Under the pieces are notes generated by a model, which ran no database searches, was not told where the DNA came from, and saw only the letters and a list, made by a program, of their open reading frames with translations. 64,000 nt of DNA. It comes from Hawksworthiomyces lignivorus (Eukaryota > Ascomycota > Sordariomycetes > Ophiostomatales > Ophiostomataceae). Made by a program: the position numbers and the translations under genes. Positions 24,247-35,974 of the stretch are shown here, in pieces (position 1 is the stretch's first letter; each line of letters begins with the position of its first letter). Location: NCBI GenBank assembly GCA_002917075.1, contig NTMA01000035.1, forward strand, positions 1 through 64,000. Direction: 5' to 3'.

Positions 24247-25297
24247 AATGGTTGTTGGGAATGTATGCATGCAGTAGAAGATACCTATTACATTTCCTAT
24301 TGCCTTTGTTGAGATTACATGCGACGGGCTTCTTATCGAGCAAGCTATAACATGTATTCTCGGGGTCAACCTAAAATGGCAATTTCCGAGAACATCTTGC
24401 AACTCCACACTTCTCCAACAACCATTTCCCGAATATGCCTTAACCACATCTACAACTTCCACCATCCACAATAGCCTAGTTTCAGCTTGCTAAATCAATA
24501 TTCGCTCTTTGCCCACGCCCATGAGTTCTTTTTGGAATAATAATTGTTATGTGAGCCGTGCTCTATCAGGTGTTGACGATTCTAGAAGGTTGGTTTTGCG
24601 GCGATCGAGAATAGCGTATACCATGGCGAAAAGTAAGAGCATGGCTAGGCGAGACGCCCTATTGATGGAGGTGCTAGAAACGACTAAGAAGTTTTGAGTG
24701 ATCTTATGTGCCACAGAGGTGTGGCAAAAGCATCGTTAGAGTGTGCATTTGCAACACAAGAGGTTTTTTTTATTACCACTTTTGTGCTTTAAGGGCCATA
24801 GCATACTGAATAACAGATAGTTACTTTAAGACGCTCTGTCACCTGTAGATATATTAGCTAGTTTTGATAAATGTGACTAGGCTTTTTTTTGTGCATACAA
24901 GCGTATGGCCTACAGGTCGTCATATTAGCAGAGCTTTGGGATGTCCGAACTTGTTATATGGAGAATGCTGGACGGCATATTTCCTAAATTGTAAAACCCG
25001 AACTAACTATCACCAGAATCCGGGGTACTCCATGAATGCGGGGATTGACATATAGGGTGTCGGTTGCGCCCCGAGTCTCTATTGCAAGAGCGATAATATG
25101 CTAGAGAATGGAAGGTAGGCAGAGTGAAAATCGCTAGGCATATATAACAATGTATCACGTCTTCTAAATTGCCATGGGCTCTTTTTCCCTTGTTTGGTGC
25201 TGAATTCTCTTGCATTTCCTTAATAAAACTACAGATATTTGATTCGATTTTTCATTAATCATTTTACTCTTATATGCTGTAGCTTAGAGCATCACCT
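24247..25297. promoter_or_regulatory. Divergent promoter region, DUF1907 (-) / permease (+)
   Basis: One kilobase of AT-rich DNA between divergent starts. Small frames (24509-24697 and others) lack support. No binding-site pair stands out. Confidence 0.5.
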
Positions 25298-27099
25298 ATG
25301 GCAGCAGAACAGCTGCCCCAGGTCACGGAAGTGACTTCCGACAAGGCATCTGTCACTCTCGAACACCAGGAGATCCCGCATCTCACCGAATCCAATGTAC
25401 CCTACAAACTTCACGATGCTATCTCGGACATTGACCCAAAGGCAGAGAGGCGGCTTTTGAGAAAAATTGACCTCCGTTTGAGCGGCACTCTTTGGATCCT
25501 ATACCTCCTTTCTTACATGGTAATACAGTGCACAACTTTATATGCGTAAAACAAGCCCCTGTTAACAATGCTTTTTCTAGGACCGAACCAACATCGCCAA
25601 TGCCAAGATTGCCGGCATGGAGAAAGATCTGGCTCTCACGGACAATGACTATTCTCTTGCCATCGTACTCTTCATTGTGGGCTATATAACGGGTGGCGTT
25701 CCGTCAAAGTATGTCCTTATTCTTTTCGTTGGGGGTTAAGTATCTGCTGACGCAGGTAGCATGTTCCTGTCTCGCTTCCGGCCTACTATCTATATACCCT
25801 GCATGATGGCTCTCTGGGGCACTGTGGTGGCCTTCATGGGAATGATGCGCACTGCCACACAGCTAATTGCTCTGCGCCTCGTGCTCGGCCTAGTGGAGGC
25901 TACCTTTGTAGTATGGTTCTATTTGATAACCCTTTCCCCCCGTCCATATTTACTGTCCCCTAGTACGGAAGAACTTCGCTCACAGAAACTATGATAGCCC
26001 GCGGTCGCCTTTCTTATCTCAACATGGTACAAAAAGACAGAGCAGTCCAAACGGTTCATGATGTTCACGTCTGCTGCGGTCTTGTCGGGTGTCTTTGGTA
26101 GCGTTACTGCTGGAGCTATCAGCGCTTCCCTCGATGGTGCTCATGGTATCACCGGCTGGAGGTGGCTGTTTATCGTGGAAGGCGTGGTCACTGTTGGCAT
26201 TGCAGGCCTCGCGTATTTCACTCTTGTGGACTACCCTACGACGTGCAAAAGGCTGACACCAGAAGAGCGAGACCTAGCCACGCGCCGCCTTTTGGCAGAC
26301 GGTGTCACGCACTCAGCTGATGGCGAGCGTGCAATTTCACACTGGCGAGCTCTCCGAGCTGCGCTCACCAACTGGAGAATCTGGCTCCTCATTGTTGGTT
26401 ACCATTGCATCATCTCGACCCTGTCACTCTCGTACTTCTATCCTTATATTGTAAACGGCCTTGGGTATACTGCAAACGAAGCACAGTGAGTTGCGATAAA
26501 ATAAAAATATGTGGCGGACTGCCGACTAATTCTTTCTCCAGATTCATGACAGCACCGATGTGAGTAGAGGCGCGCCCCTTCAAGGGCGGCCAAGTCCGTA
26601 ACAGCTGGGAGCCACCTGATAAACTAACCCCTCGTGCAGCTATGTTACCGCATTCTTTGTCGCAGTACCTTGCTGCATTTTAGCTGATCGCTACTCTCGA
26701 TATCGTGGTCTCTTTATTTGCGCTGGCCTCTTTATAGGCGCCATTTTGAGTGGCTTAACTATGGGCATTCTCGGTTACGTACCTCGATACGTATTTCTCT
26801 GTTTTTTAACAGCCTCTATCTGGACGGCAAACCCCATATCAGAGTCTTTTGAGGCGTCCTCCATGTCTACCATCGAACCCGAAGTCCGAGCAATTGGTTT
26901 GGCTCTCATGAACTCTCTTGGGAATACGGCACAAATATATGGTGGTTACCTCCTTCCTTCTACTGATGCCCCGAAATATGTCAAAGGATTCTCTACATTT
27001 ACGGCTCTCCTGCTCTTTGGAGGGTGTGTCTATGTATCCGCCATGATGTTGTTCAGGCGGTATCCATTCACTCCAGTCTTGGCTGCCAATAGACATTGA
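25298..27099 (+). CDS. MFS transporter, Dal5/anion:cation symporter type
   Basis: Six exons: 25298-25519, 25581-25708, 25760-25910, 25998-26485, 26542-26559 and 26640-27099; 488 aa. The fifth exon is only 18 nt. It encodes part of a QFMTAPIYV-type segment expected in this family. Family signals are YLLSYMDRTNIANAKIAGM in TM1, VPSNMFLSRFRP, the cytoplasmic STWYKKTEQSKRF motif, GWRWLFIVEG, and the TM11 region with SSMSTIEPEVRAIGLALMNSLGNTAQIYG. About 12 membrane helices are expected. Relatives carry allantoate, nicotinate, vitamins, dipeptides or other carboxylates across the plasma membrane; this one's cargo is unknown. The exon 3/4 join (TTTGTA|GTATGG...GATAG|CCC) is the least certain but keeps the family's residue count. 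Confidence 0.9.
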
Positions 27100-28236
27100 G
27101 TAGCAAGAGAACGATTACAAGTGCTCACCGTGCGCGTATATGCTGATTACTGTTTGAAAACTCAAAGGAGCCTCAAGGACAAAACTATTTTGGAAGACAT
27201 AGGTGGCGTCATTATATCCTGTAACTTGGCTATTAGCTATGTAGAGGTACCATCAGTAAGTATATACAGCTTCAACGGCACTTTACCTGTTTGGCGGTGC
27301 TTATTTCTTTGGATGCGAGATGTTAGACAGATAGCAGAACAATATACCACACGAATCTCCTATTCGAGGATGAATCGCACCAAGAGGGGGGGATTTGAGA
27401 AGACTTTTTGCAGCTGTGAAACGCTGTACTTGGCCTGCTTACTGTGTAATAGTGTTATTCTGTTTGTTTTCTCAGGGCGGCCTGGTATTGATACTGCCAA
27501 CCCGCAGAGGGAAACGAAGCAAAGGAGGGGTAATAACCAAGGAGAAGTAATTTGTGGTCCTGCAGATTGATTTGAAAGGCTCCTTTTTGTCCCATATGAT
27601 TTACGTACCGATTGCACCACCGTTGTAGCCTGGTTAAGCTCCGTCGACCATTCGTCATACGGCTAAACGTGACTCCGCCTAGACAAGTTAATTGAAGTTA
27701 TTCGAGTTTTTGTCCTGAACGTACTGGTTCCACTTGAAAACGTCTCAAACAGAAACTCTGCCACCGTGTTTACCATATCCATTTGTCACTGAGGAATTTA
27801 CACTGCGCCGTATCATAGTGAGCTTAGCTAAAACTTGGTTATATAACGAGGGCGATACTCATAGAACTGCCCTCTTCGAAGCTTATGGGCTTCTTACATT
27901 GCAGTCTTGAAGTTGGATGTTTGTTTGCATAACAAATTAACAGCTCGATATTCATTGCTACCATCTTGCCGCATGCCTGCAGCTCCCGCCCTAGGCCTAA
28001 CAAGGCAGCTCGTTGTGTGGCGCATCCTCGTAAGGCCAGACTTAAGGCTAAAGACGAATACTGGTTGCGTAAAACACACTGAAACCTGGGTGCCTGGCAA
28101 GATGAGAACCAAGATATTAAAATCCACAAACCATGTAGCTTCCTTTCACTTGGTGAACTTCTCAGATTTTCTTAATACAAAACAGCAATAAACGTGCATG
28201 CGCCCTTGTCACGACTTCTCTCTATTAGACATCATC
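27100..28236. other. Intergenic region before the TAP-like peptidase
   Basis: 3' flank of the permease and promoter of the peptidase. A 149-codon plus frame (27121-27570) begins at GTG and has no homology-like motif. I see no gene. Confidence 0.55.
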
Positions 28237-30159
28237 ATGTTGTCGCCGCCGCTCTCCTTTCTGGTCCTGTGCCAGGCCAGTCTCGCCACTCTGGTGACAG
28301 CTCATGAACATCACCACCAGCAACAACAATCAGCCGAGTTCGATTGGTCCACCATCGAGCCCTCGCCCGAGCTCAAATACCACGACTGCAACAATGGCTT
28401 CAAGTGCGCCATGCTGCAGATGCCGCTCGACTGGCAGGACCCGACCAACAATGCAACAGTCGCCATTGCCGTCACCATGCTGCCCGCGGTCGTCCCCGAC
28501 ACGGACCCGTCCTTTGGCGGATCCATTTTCCTGAACCCTGGCGGTCCAGGCGGTTCCGGAACTGTCTTCATGTTCGGCCGTGCACAGTCCCTGCAGCAGA
28601 TTGTCGACGGCAACAAGCACTACGAGATGGTGTCGTTTGATCCGCGTGCCGTGTCACGCAGCCTGCCAAACGGCGACTGCTACGGCGACGAGTTTGCGCG
28701 CCAGGCGGTCGAGTGGCAGCGGCGCAGCATGCCGCCGCTGGTCAACGACACGGCCGTAGTGGACGAGCACCTGCCATACGCCCAGGCGCGCGGCAAGCTG
28801 TGTGCGCGCGACGCGGACGAGACGCGGCAGTACTTTTCAACACCGGCAGTGGCGCGCGATATGTTGGGCATTGTAGATGCCATTGACGCTCTGCGGAAGA
28901 AGACGCTGCGTGCGGGCGGCGGCGTTCTTTTTGAGAAGGAAGGCTCTCAGAAGGTCATTACTGGCAGAGGCCATGATGCAGAGGATGGGTCCACAGAGGT
29001 GGAGGAAGACCTGCCGCGTCTCCAATACATGGGCTTTTCCTATGGCACCATGCTGGGCAACACCTTTGCCTCCATGTTTCCCGGCCGAGTCGGCCGCGTC
29101 TTGCTAGATGGTGTCGTCGATCCGTTCGACTACACTGGAGGGGTGGGTTTGAAATGCACCTGAACGATGATGTTCTACTATGCTAACTGGATGAATCCCT
29201 AGCTCTGGAAGAGAAACTTGATGGACGCCGATTACATCATCGACGAGTTTTTCACCACCTGCTTCGCCCTCGGCGACCGCTGCACCCTTCTCGAGCCCAG
29301 CGACACAAGCGCGCGGTCCATCCGCACCCGCGTGGAGGCCTTTATCAAGTCGCTCGAGGTGTCTCCGGCCGTATTTCTCCCGGAGAGCGCCAGCATGCCC
29401 GTCATCATCCACGGCTCCGACGTTCGGATGCTAATCCTAGCTGCTATCTACTTCCCCATTCAGACTTTCGTGGGCCTAGACATCGTCTTGTCTCTCGCCA
29501 TCGCTGGTGAGCTCGGCCCCCTCGCGAGCGTCATCAGCCTTCCCACAGTCACCCAGTCATGCACGCGCTTCGGTCCACCGGCGCCTGGGGACGCCTACAG
29601 CTGGAGCAGCGACACGCAGCAGACGTACATATGTGGTGATGCCGAGCCCGTGACCGGCATGTCTGCCGAAGCGTTTGCCGAGTACGTGGGCTCCCTCGCG
29701 GATGTGGCGCCCATGGTCGGCTCAGTCTGGGCTCAGATAGCGATTGATTGCACCGGCTGGACGGCGCGGCCCAAGTGGCGCTACACTGGTCCGTTTGCGT
29801 CGCCGCCTGCGAATGCCAGCAGAGTTCCGGGACACCCGGCGGCGCCGCTGCTGTTTCTGTCGAGCCGCTATGACCCGGTGACGCCGCTGATGAATGCTTG
29901 GCTGGCGTCGGAGGGCCACCCAGGCTCGGCGGTTGTCGTCCAGAACTCGTCGGGCCACACTGCGCTGTTTGCATCGCCGAGCCGGTGCACTAAGAAGATT
30001 GTGGAGCGATTCTTTGAGTTTGGCGAGGTGCCCGAGGACGGCACCGTGTGTGATGGTGATTGCAAGCCCTTTGAGGCTTGCCCACAGTCTAGTTACAGCG
30101 CGCTGAGCTGGGAGGATGCACTGCAAGAAGTTCTTCCGCGGTTTCCTCTGGGCATGTGA
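28237..30159 (+). CDS. Secreted TAP-like alpha/beta-hydrolase (tripeptidyl aminopeptidase-type)
   Basis: Exons 28237-29142 and 29203-30159, with a 60-nt GTGGGT...TGCTAAC...CTAG intron; 620 aa. I chose ATG 28237 over 28198 because it places a clean signal peptide first (MLSPPLSFLVLCQASLATLVTA). The oxyanion segment NPGGPGGSG is at residues 100-108. The nucleophile is Ser268 in GFSYGT. The C-terminal TAP-like domain supplies Asp526 (SSRYDPVTP) and His554 (SSGHTAL). Cys pairs near the C-terminus (CDGDC, then C) suit an extracellular protein. Bacterial relatives remove tripeptides from N-termini; fungal members are poorly characterised. GC content at third positions is clearly higher than in its neighbours. 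Confidence 0.92.
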
Positions 30160-30702
30160 AGTAGAGAGGCGACGAGGCAAGGGAATTCTAGACTACAACA
30201 GGAAACGTCAAAAGCTAACTAACCCGGGAGAAAAGGCGGCATTGGCATTGTACAATAAAGAAAAGATTTGGCCGGCGCCATTTCAAGCTCATATTAAATG
30301 AGATAGCGAAATATTAAAATGGACAGTTCTGCTCTTTTGCAGAGTTCTTTTCCATTTCTGGATTTTAACTTCCTAGAGCTCCCGTCTCCAGTTTGTGAGC
30401 TATCTCGCCGTCGCTTGCCGAATTGGTCCTCTTCCACTACCACTCTGATAAGGGTCAAGATTCGACGAACCCCTTAATTGGCGATGGGACTTTAGCGCCA
30501 TATCTTATTAGCAACTTGCCGACTTCGGTTTTCGGCCAGGATCCGACTACCGTCATCGGCACGAGGAAAATAGATATCTACCCTTTGGCTGATCTTTTAT
30601 CTTATCTGATTTTACATGAAGATATATTTGTGATAAACACATATCCTGTATCACCGTCACAGACGAAAAATCGTTCGTAAGACAAAGCCGCAGGTAGACA
30701 AG
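30160..30702. other. Intergenic region, promoter of the hydantoinase-DUF917 gene
   Basis: No gene is seen. Short frames have no motif. The fusion gene's start codon follows at 30703 in an acaagATGaaa context. Confidence 0.55.
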
Positions 30703-33700
30703 ATGAAATCACCACGGACGCTCCGTATTGGTATTGATGTTGGCGGGTAAGATACGGCAAAATCTCGATGATTCATGCACACAGTATCCTGTTTCTGCGA
30801 CCGCTGATGATGATACAGGACAAACACGGACGGTGTCATCCTGGATCTGACACGGTCCTCTCAGGCTGAGATGGGTATTCTAGCATGGAACAAATCGAGC
30901 ACAACCAAAAACCCGAGTGATGGTATCAACAATGTCATCAAGAGAATGTTTGAGCAGTCGCAGGTCGACCCCAAGGATGTCGCAAGCGTCACCATCGGTA
31001 CGACCCATTTTATCAACGCCGTCGTAGAGATGGACCAGTCTCGTCTCGCAAAAGTGGGGGTGATTCGACTGGCGGGGCCTTTCTCCAAAGATATTCCCAT
31101 CGGCATCGACTGGCCACCGAGATTGCGCAAGATCATCTGTGGGCATCGCGGTATTATCGATGGTGGCTTGGAGATTGACGGGACTTTGATCGCCGAGCTG
31201 GACGAGGATGCAGTAAGAAGCCAATGCGAGGAGATTAAAGCCAAGGGGATCAAGAGCATCGCCATTGTCGGTGTTTTCAGCCCTATCGATATCGTGTTTA
31301 GGCAAGAAGAGAGGGCCGCTGAGATTATTCGAAGTATTTATCCCGAAGCCGACATTGTCTGCTCAAAGGACGTGGCCAACATTGGGTTTCTCGAAAGGGA
31401 GAACGCCGCGATTCTCAACGCCTCTATTCTTGCTTTCGCTCGTTACACCATCCATTCGTTTCAGAGTGCCATTTCTCGTCTAAATCTAGAATGCCCAGTC
31501 TTTGTTACTCAGAACGATGGCACCATTCTTCCTGCTGCTGTCGCCGCGAGATTACCCATCCGGACGTTCTCCAGTGGTCCCACCAACAGTATGCGGGGCG
31601 CGGCATTTCTACTGCAGGGCCAGGACCAGGAGGTCATGATGGTCGTCGATATTGGAGGGACGACGACCGATGTGGGCCTTCTTCTGAAGAATGGCTTCCC
31701 GCGACAATCCGCAGCTTATAGCGAGATCGCTGGTGTTCGCACTAATTTTTCCTATCCAGATGTCAGGAGCGTCGGCCTCGGAGGCGGTTCAATAGTGTCA
31801 TACGACAAAGCTGGAAACCTGACAGTTGGCCCCGAGAGTGTTGGGTACCAGATTCAGCAGAAGGCGATCATATTCGGTGGAAATATTCCCACTGCTACTG
31901 ATTACACTGTCCTGGCAGACAATAAAGTGAACATTGGAACCCGATCGAAACTAGACGGGAATAACCTCGAGGCATCACTGCCTGAATTCAAGGCCAAGGT
32001 CAAGTCTATGCTGGAAGGCATTGTGGACACGATGAAGACATCACCGGAAGACATTCCCGTTGTTATGGTCGGAGGAGGTGCAGTTATAGCTCCCGACAGC
32101 CTCAAGGGTGCCAGCAGGGTAGTAAAGCCGAAGTGGTCGGAAGTGGCCAACGCCATCGGCGCTGCAACTGCCCGTGTAAGTGGCGTCGTCGATTCGGTCG
32201 AAAGTACCGAGACGAAGACAAAGGACGAGCTTATGCAAATTCTGTCCAAAAGAGCCATTGACAAAGCTGTAGAGAATGGGGCCTTGAGGGATACAGTGAC
32301 GATTGCGGAGATGGAGACTTTCCCGCTTCAGGCAAGCCATATCTATTAGAACGAAATCATTATGCTCGTAATTTACTAACAGCCATGTCTTCTAGTATAT
32401 TGCTAACAAGTCTCGGATGATTGTGAAAGCAGTGGGCGACTTCGACTACTCTCGAACAGACTTTGAGGACATCCCTGTCAACGCAGACATAAGCTTGGAC
32501 GTGTCTGTCGATGACACGAACCATGTGGCTCAGAAGAAGGCAGGCGTCGAGGACTCTTCCGAGATCCCTGGCTCTTCCCGTTCAGTCGTTTTCAACAAAG
32601 ACTACATCACTTCGTACAAGCCAAATGTCACCAATAGGCAATGGCTTCTATCAGAGACAGATCTAGAGTTCATCACTATCGGCTGCTACATTCTAGGAAC
32701 TGGAGGCGGCGGTAACCCCTATCAACATTTTCTTCGTCTCCGAGAGATGCTGCGGGGAGGCGCTACCATGCGGGTCATCTCTCCTCATGATCTCAGCGAT
32801 GACGATGTGGTTGCATGTGGTGGAAGCAAAGGATCTCCACAAGTTTCCATCGAGAAGCCCCATGGTGACGAGTGCGTTCTTTTTCCAAGTATATAGGATG
32901 AAGGATTTCAACTGACAATATGCACAGAATTCTCGAGTCACAGCGTGAACTTTACGAGTATCTCGGCAGGAAACCGACTGCTGTCATCCCACTAGAGATT
33001 GGGGGAGGCAACGGGCTACAAGGCTTGGCTATTGGTGCTTCTTCGGCACTGGATATCCCGGCCGTTGACGGAGATTGGATGGGCAGGGCTTATCCAGTCT
33101 CGTGGCAGACCACACCTGTTGTATTCGAGCCGAAGCCAGTGATGGTGCCAACATGCATCTGCGATGGGAATGGGAGAATAATTGTAAGACTTCCCGCAAA
33201 GCTAATGAGAGAAGCCGCTAACCAGAACGGACGTAGATTATGAAGAAAGCACGCTCAGAGCTTGACGCAGAACGCGCCCTCCGTGCTGCCTTGTCGCAGA
33301 TGGGCTCCCATGTAGGTTGCGCTAAAGGGCCTGTCAGTGGCAGGAACACAAAGAAGTGGGTTGTTGAGAACACCATGTCGCTGTCGTGGAGGATCGGCCG
33401 CGCGGTGATGTTATCACGATGTAGCAACACGGTCGACACCGTGGCCGAATCTATTATTGCCGAGGTTGGCGGTGCAGAGTCTGCCAAAGTTCTTTTCAAG
33501 GGCAAGATCATCGGCGTTGAGCGCATTACTCGGATGGGACACGCGTACGGCGAGGTCATCATCGAGTCCACTGCGGCTCTAGAGGGCTCCGAATCGGCTA
33601 AGGAACGTCTCATTATACCCTTCAAGAACGAAAACATTTACGCCAAAAAGATTGATTCCGCCAACAAAGTAGAGGTATGTCGTCTTTTAGCCGAAACGCC

Positions 33701-34010
33701 TTGCGCAATATCTGGGTATGAAGAAAAATTCTGCTAATCTTAATTCAACCTGCAGATTCTAGCCATTGTACCAGACCTGGTCTGCGTTATCGACGCACAA
33801 AATGGCGAGGCTCTTGGTACTCAAGAGTATCGCTATGGCTTGGCCGTCATCGTCCTCGGCATAACCGCATCGGAGAAATGGACTTCCACCGCGAGAGGTC
33901 TTGAGATCGGCGGCCCGAAAGGTTTTGGATTTGACGATCTCGAGTACAAGCCTCTTGGAAAGTTTTCTAAGCCACGCAGTGTCATCGATGAATTTAATAT
34001 ATCTAGATAA
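30703..34010 (+). CDS. Hydantoinase/oxoprolinase (HyuA-type) fused to DUF917
   Basis: Six exons: 30703-30746, 30819-32331, 32396-32871, 32928-33183, 33237-33674 and 33756-34010; 993 aa. The N-terminal half is an ASKHA-fold HyuA domain: RIGIDVGGTNTDGVILD at about 8-24, IGTTHFINAV, RTFSSGPTNS and the second phosphate-binding loop VDIGGTTTDVGLL. The C-terminal half from about residue 600 (LLSETDLEFITIGCYILGTGGGG) is a DUF917 domain with EIGGGNGLQG and PAVDGDWMGRAYP motifs. The second intron uses a GC donor (CAG|GCAAGC...TCTAG), since reading through meets TAG within a few codons. HyuA domains usually do ATP-dependent ring opening of hydantoins or 5-oxoproline. The substrate of the fusion type is not known. 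No signal peptide, so it is probably cytosolic. Confidence 0.92.
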
Positions 34011-34684
34011 GAATGACGTCCGCCTATGCCATATCATAAATCCAAAGGCCTTATCAGTCTTAGAGGTAAATAAACAGACTGTCGAACTAGAACTATCATT
34101 GAGTATATAACGCATTTAAACATGGTCCCGCTAGGGGCGGCGTGAGTCCTGACAATGGGCGGGCTTAATAGACGCATGAAAAGAGGTGCTATTAATGTTA
34201 GCCCCATTTGATCAATACATATCAATGACTGTCTCTGTAGCATATTATATGTCGTTATCCTTAATGTAAACTTCTTGAGCTAACGTAGGCTCAAGTAGTT
34301 AATATTCTTCTCTAGCTGAGCTAGCATACGTACATGCTTATTGCAAGCTCTAATACTTGGATGTGCAACAGAAGCACTGCAAGAAATTGTAACGAAGGAC
34401 GTCAAGTGTGCGAGGAGATGCCGGAAGACTAATTACTAACCATCTTGAGCTCTACGCAAACCGATGTATGGAGTCATCTACCTCAGCAGCTACCACGACA
34501 TTTTGAAAACTATTCCGTATACTGATAAATATTGTTTAAAACAAACACTTGGTTAACGAATAATAAGTGCCCCCTTTAGTGGGATATGCTAGATAATTGT
34601 TTAAACATATCACCCTCACCTAATCCAAATCGCAAGATACCACATAGGATCTAAAAAACACATCGCCAAACCAAAGGCAGCCAG
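34011..34684. other. AT-rich intergenic DNA
   Basis: Strongly AT-rich with many TA steps, compatible with old repeat-induced mutation or simply neutral drift. I recognise no gene or intact element. Confidence 0.5.
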
Positions 34685-35077
34685 TCACATCACTTCGGGT
34701 TCCGTTGTTAGGATAATCGTCACAAATCGGGCTTTGATAAGCAGTAACCATATATAATTGTCAGCGTAATGATTGATATCATATATATTTATAAAGGCAG
34801 AACACATACTGTGACAGCCGCCAGAGAGCTTGTTGACCATCAAAGTACGAGTATTGTCATGAATAGGGAAGCAGAGATCAACCCAGCCACGATCAACATA
34901 ATTATATCCCCAAGAGTGGTCCACTTTAGGATAATCGCAGTCACCGGTCCACGTATCAAATTCAGCGACGCGGTCATTGTAGAAGTAGGCCATATCTCGG
35001 CTGCGCTCTACATTTATTGGCGTGCCAGTTGGGCCGAGGATAATTGCGGCAGTGGACGTGATGGTTGTGAGACGCAT
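34685..35077 (-). CDS. Small, possibly secreted hypothetical protein
   Basis: The ATG at 35077 is real, and the frame is 130 codons. The N-terminus MRLTTITSTAAIILGPTGTP is hydrophobic and could be a weak or decayed signal peptide. The next ~65 residues contain three Cys and many aromatic residues (GDCDYPKVDHSWGYNYVDRGWVDLCF is the densest part). After SGGCH, a GTATGT donor, a GCTGAC branch site and a CAAAG acceptor would remove a 79-nt-range intron and keep the frame. A shorter protein of about 100 residues is therefore also possible. I do not recognise the family. Its AT-rich surroundings and small Cys-containing form recall fungal small secreted proteins, but function is unknown. Confidence 0.4.
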   Translation of the reverse strand: MRLTTITSTAAIILGPTGTPINVERSRDMAYFYNDRVAEFDTWTGDCDYPKVDHSWGYNYVDRGWVDLCFPIHDNTRTLMVNKLSGGCHSMCSAFINIYDINHYADNYIWLLLIKARFVTIILTTEPEVM

Positions 35078-35974
35078 TTTGTATGACTTCGACGTAGAGT
35101 AGATAGTTTGGGGTTGGAGAAAGAAAAGCGTTCTGTGACTGTGAGATATCTTGGGTTAATGTAGAGATACATATAATGTTTTTGGTCATCTACGATACGA
35201 ATTGCCGAGAGACAAAACTAGAGGTCAAGAAGCTGCCGTCCTGAATACTTTACCAAATGCAATTTTGAGATACTTTCACCTAGAAACTGACACCATATGC
35301 TCATATACTCAGTCACGTGCTAATCAGTGCTGTATAAACTAGATGGCTTGCAACCGATCATCTTAAATTAGCGAGATAATTGTTAAAATAAATCGTTCGT
35401 GCTAGTTAATAATGATTTTTGTCTGCACTTGACAATAAATTAAACCTATCCTATGCACGTGGCTAGGCGTGTGACGGGGCCTGGCGTATCCTAGAATAAA
35501 CCTTATTTTTAGCCGAGATTTATATATTATTCGTATTGAGAGGCTATATTGAAAGTTCGCCTTTATTTAAATTTGACTCCGCAACTAGCTGTTGTAGACC
35601 CACGGCTTAGAAGCACTGGTTATACGATACGATTGTACGGGGTTGCCGTACCTGGCCGTAAAACGGACAACCACCGGCCTTCTATATTATCGCTTACCCT
35701 GTACCGTATTTTACATACAACTTTTGAGACTACATGAGTCCATGACAATCACCGGCCGCATCATAATCTAAGTAGAATATTGTATGTCTCGTTGTCGTTG
35801 TTCACTTTTAATCGTTTCATCACTACATATTAAAATTACAGACCGGCTCTTGCTTCCCCCTCACTATCGCCATTGACCTCTTCGATCTCTGTGCAAACCA
35901 TTCCTCGCTTCAAGTTTCCCGCTGGCCATTTCAGCCAGCGGGAGTATGATGGACCTAGAATATTGGTAATACCC
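35078..35974. other. AT-rich intergenic DNA
   Basis: No gene is recognised. A small hairpin-capable segment GTACGG-GGTTG-CCGTAC lies near 35635-35651. E-box CACGTG motifs occur near 35315 and 35456. Confidence 0.45.

Noticed and set aside
8991..30159. Secondary-metabolite gene cluster
   Set aside because: Regulators, BVMO, hydrolase and transporter are present, but there is no polyketide synthase, NRPS, terpene cyclase or P450, and the genes are spaced and oriented independently.
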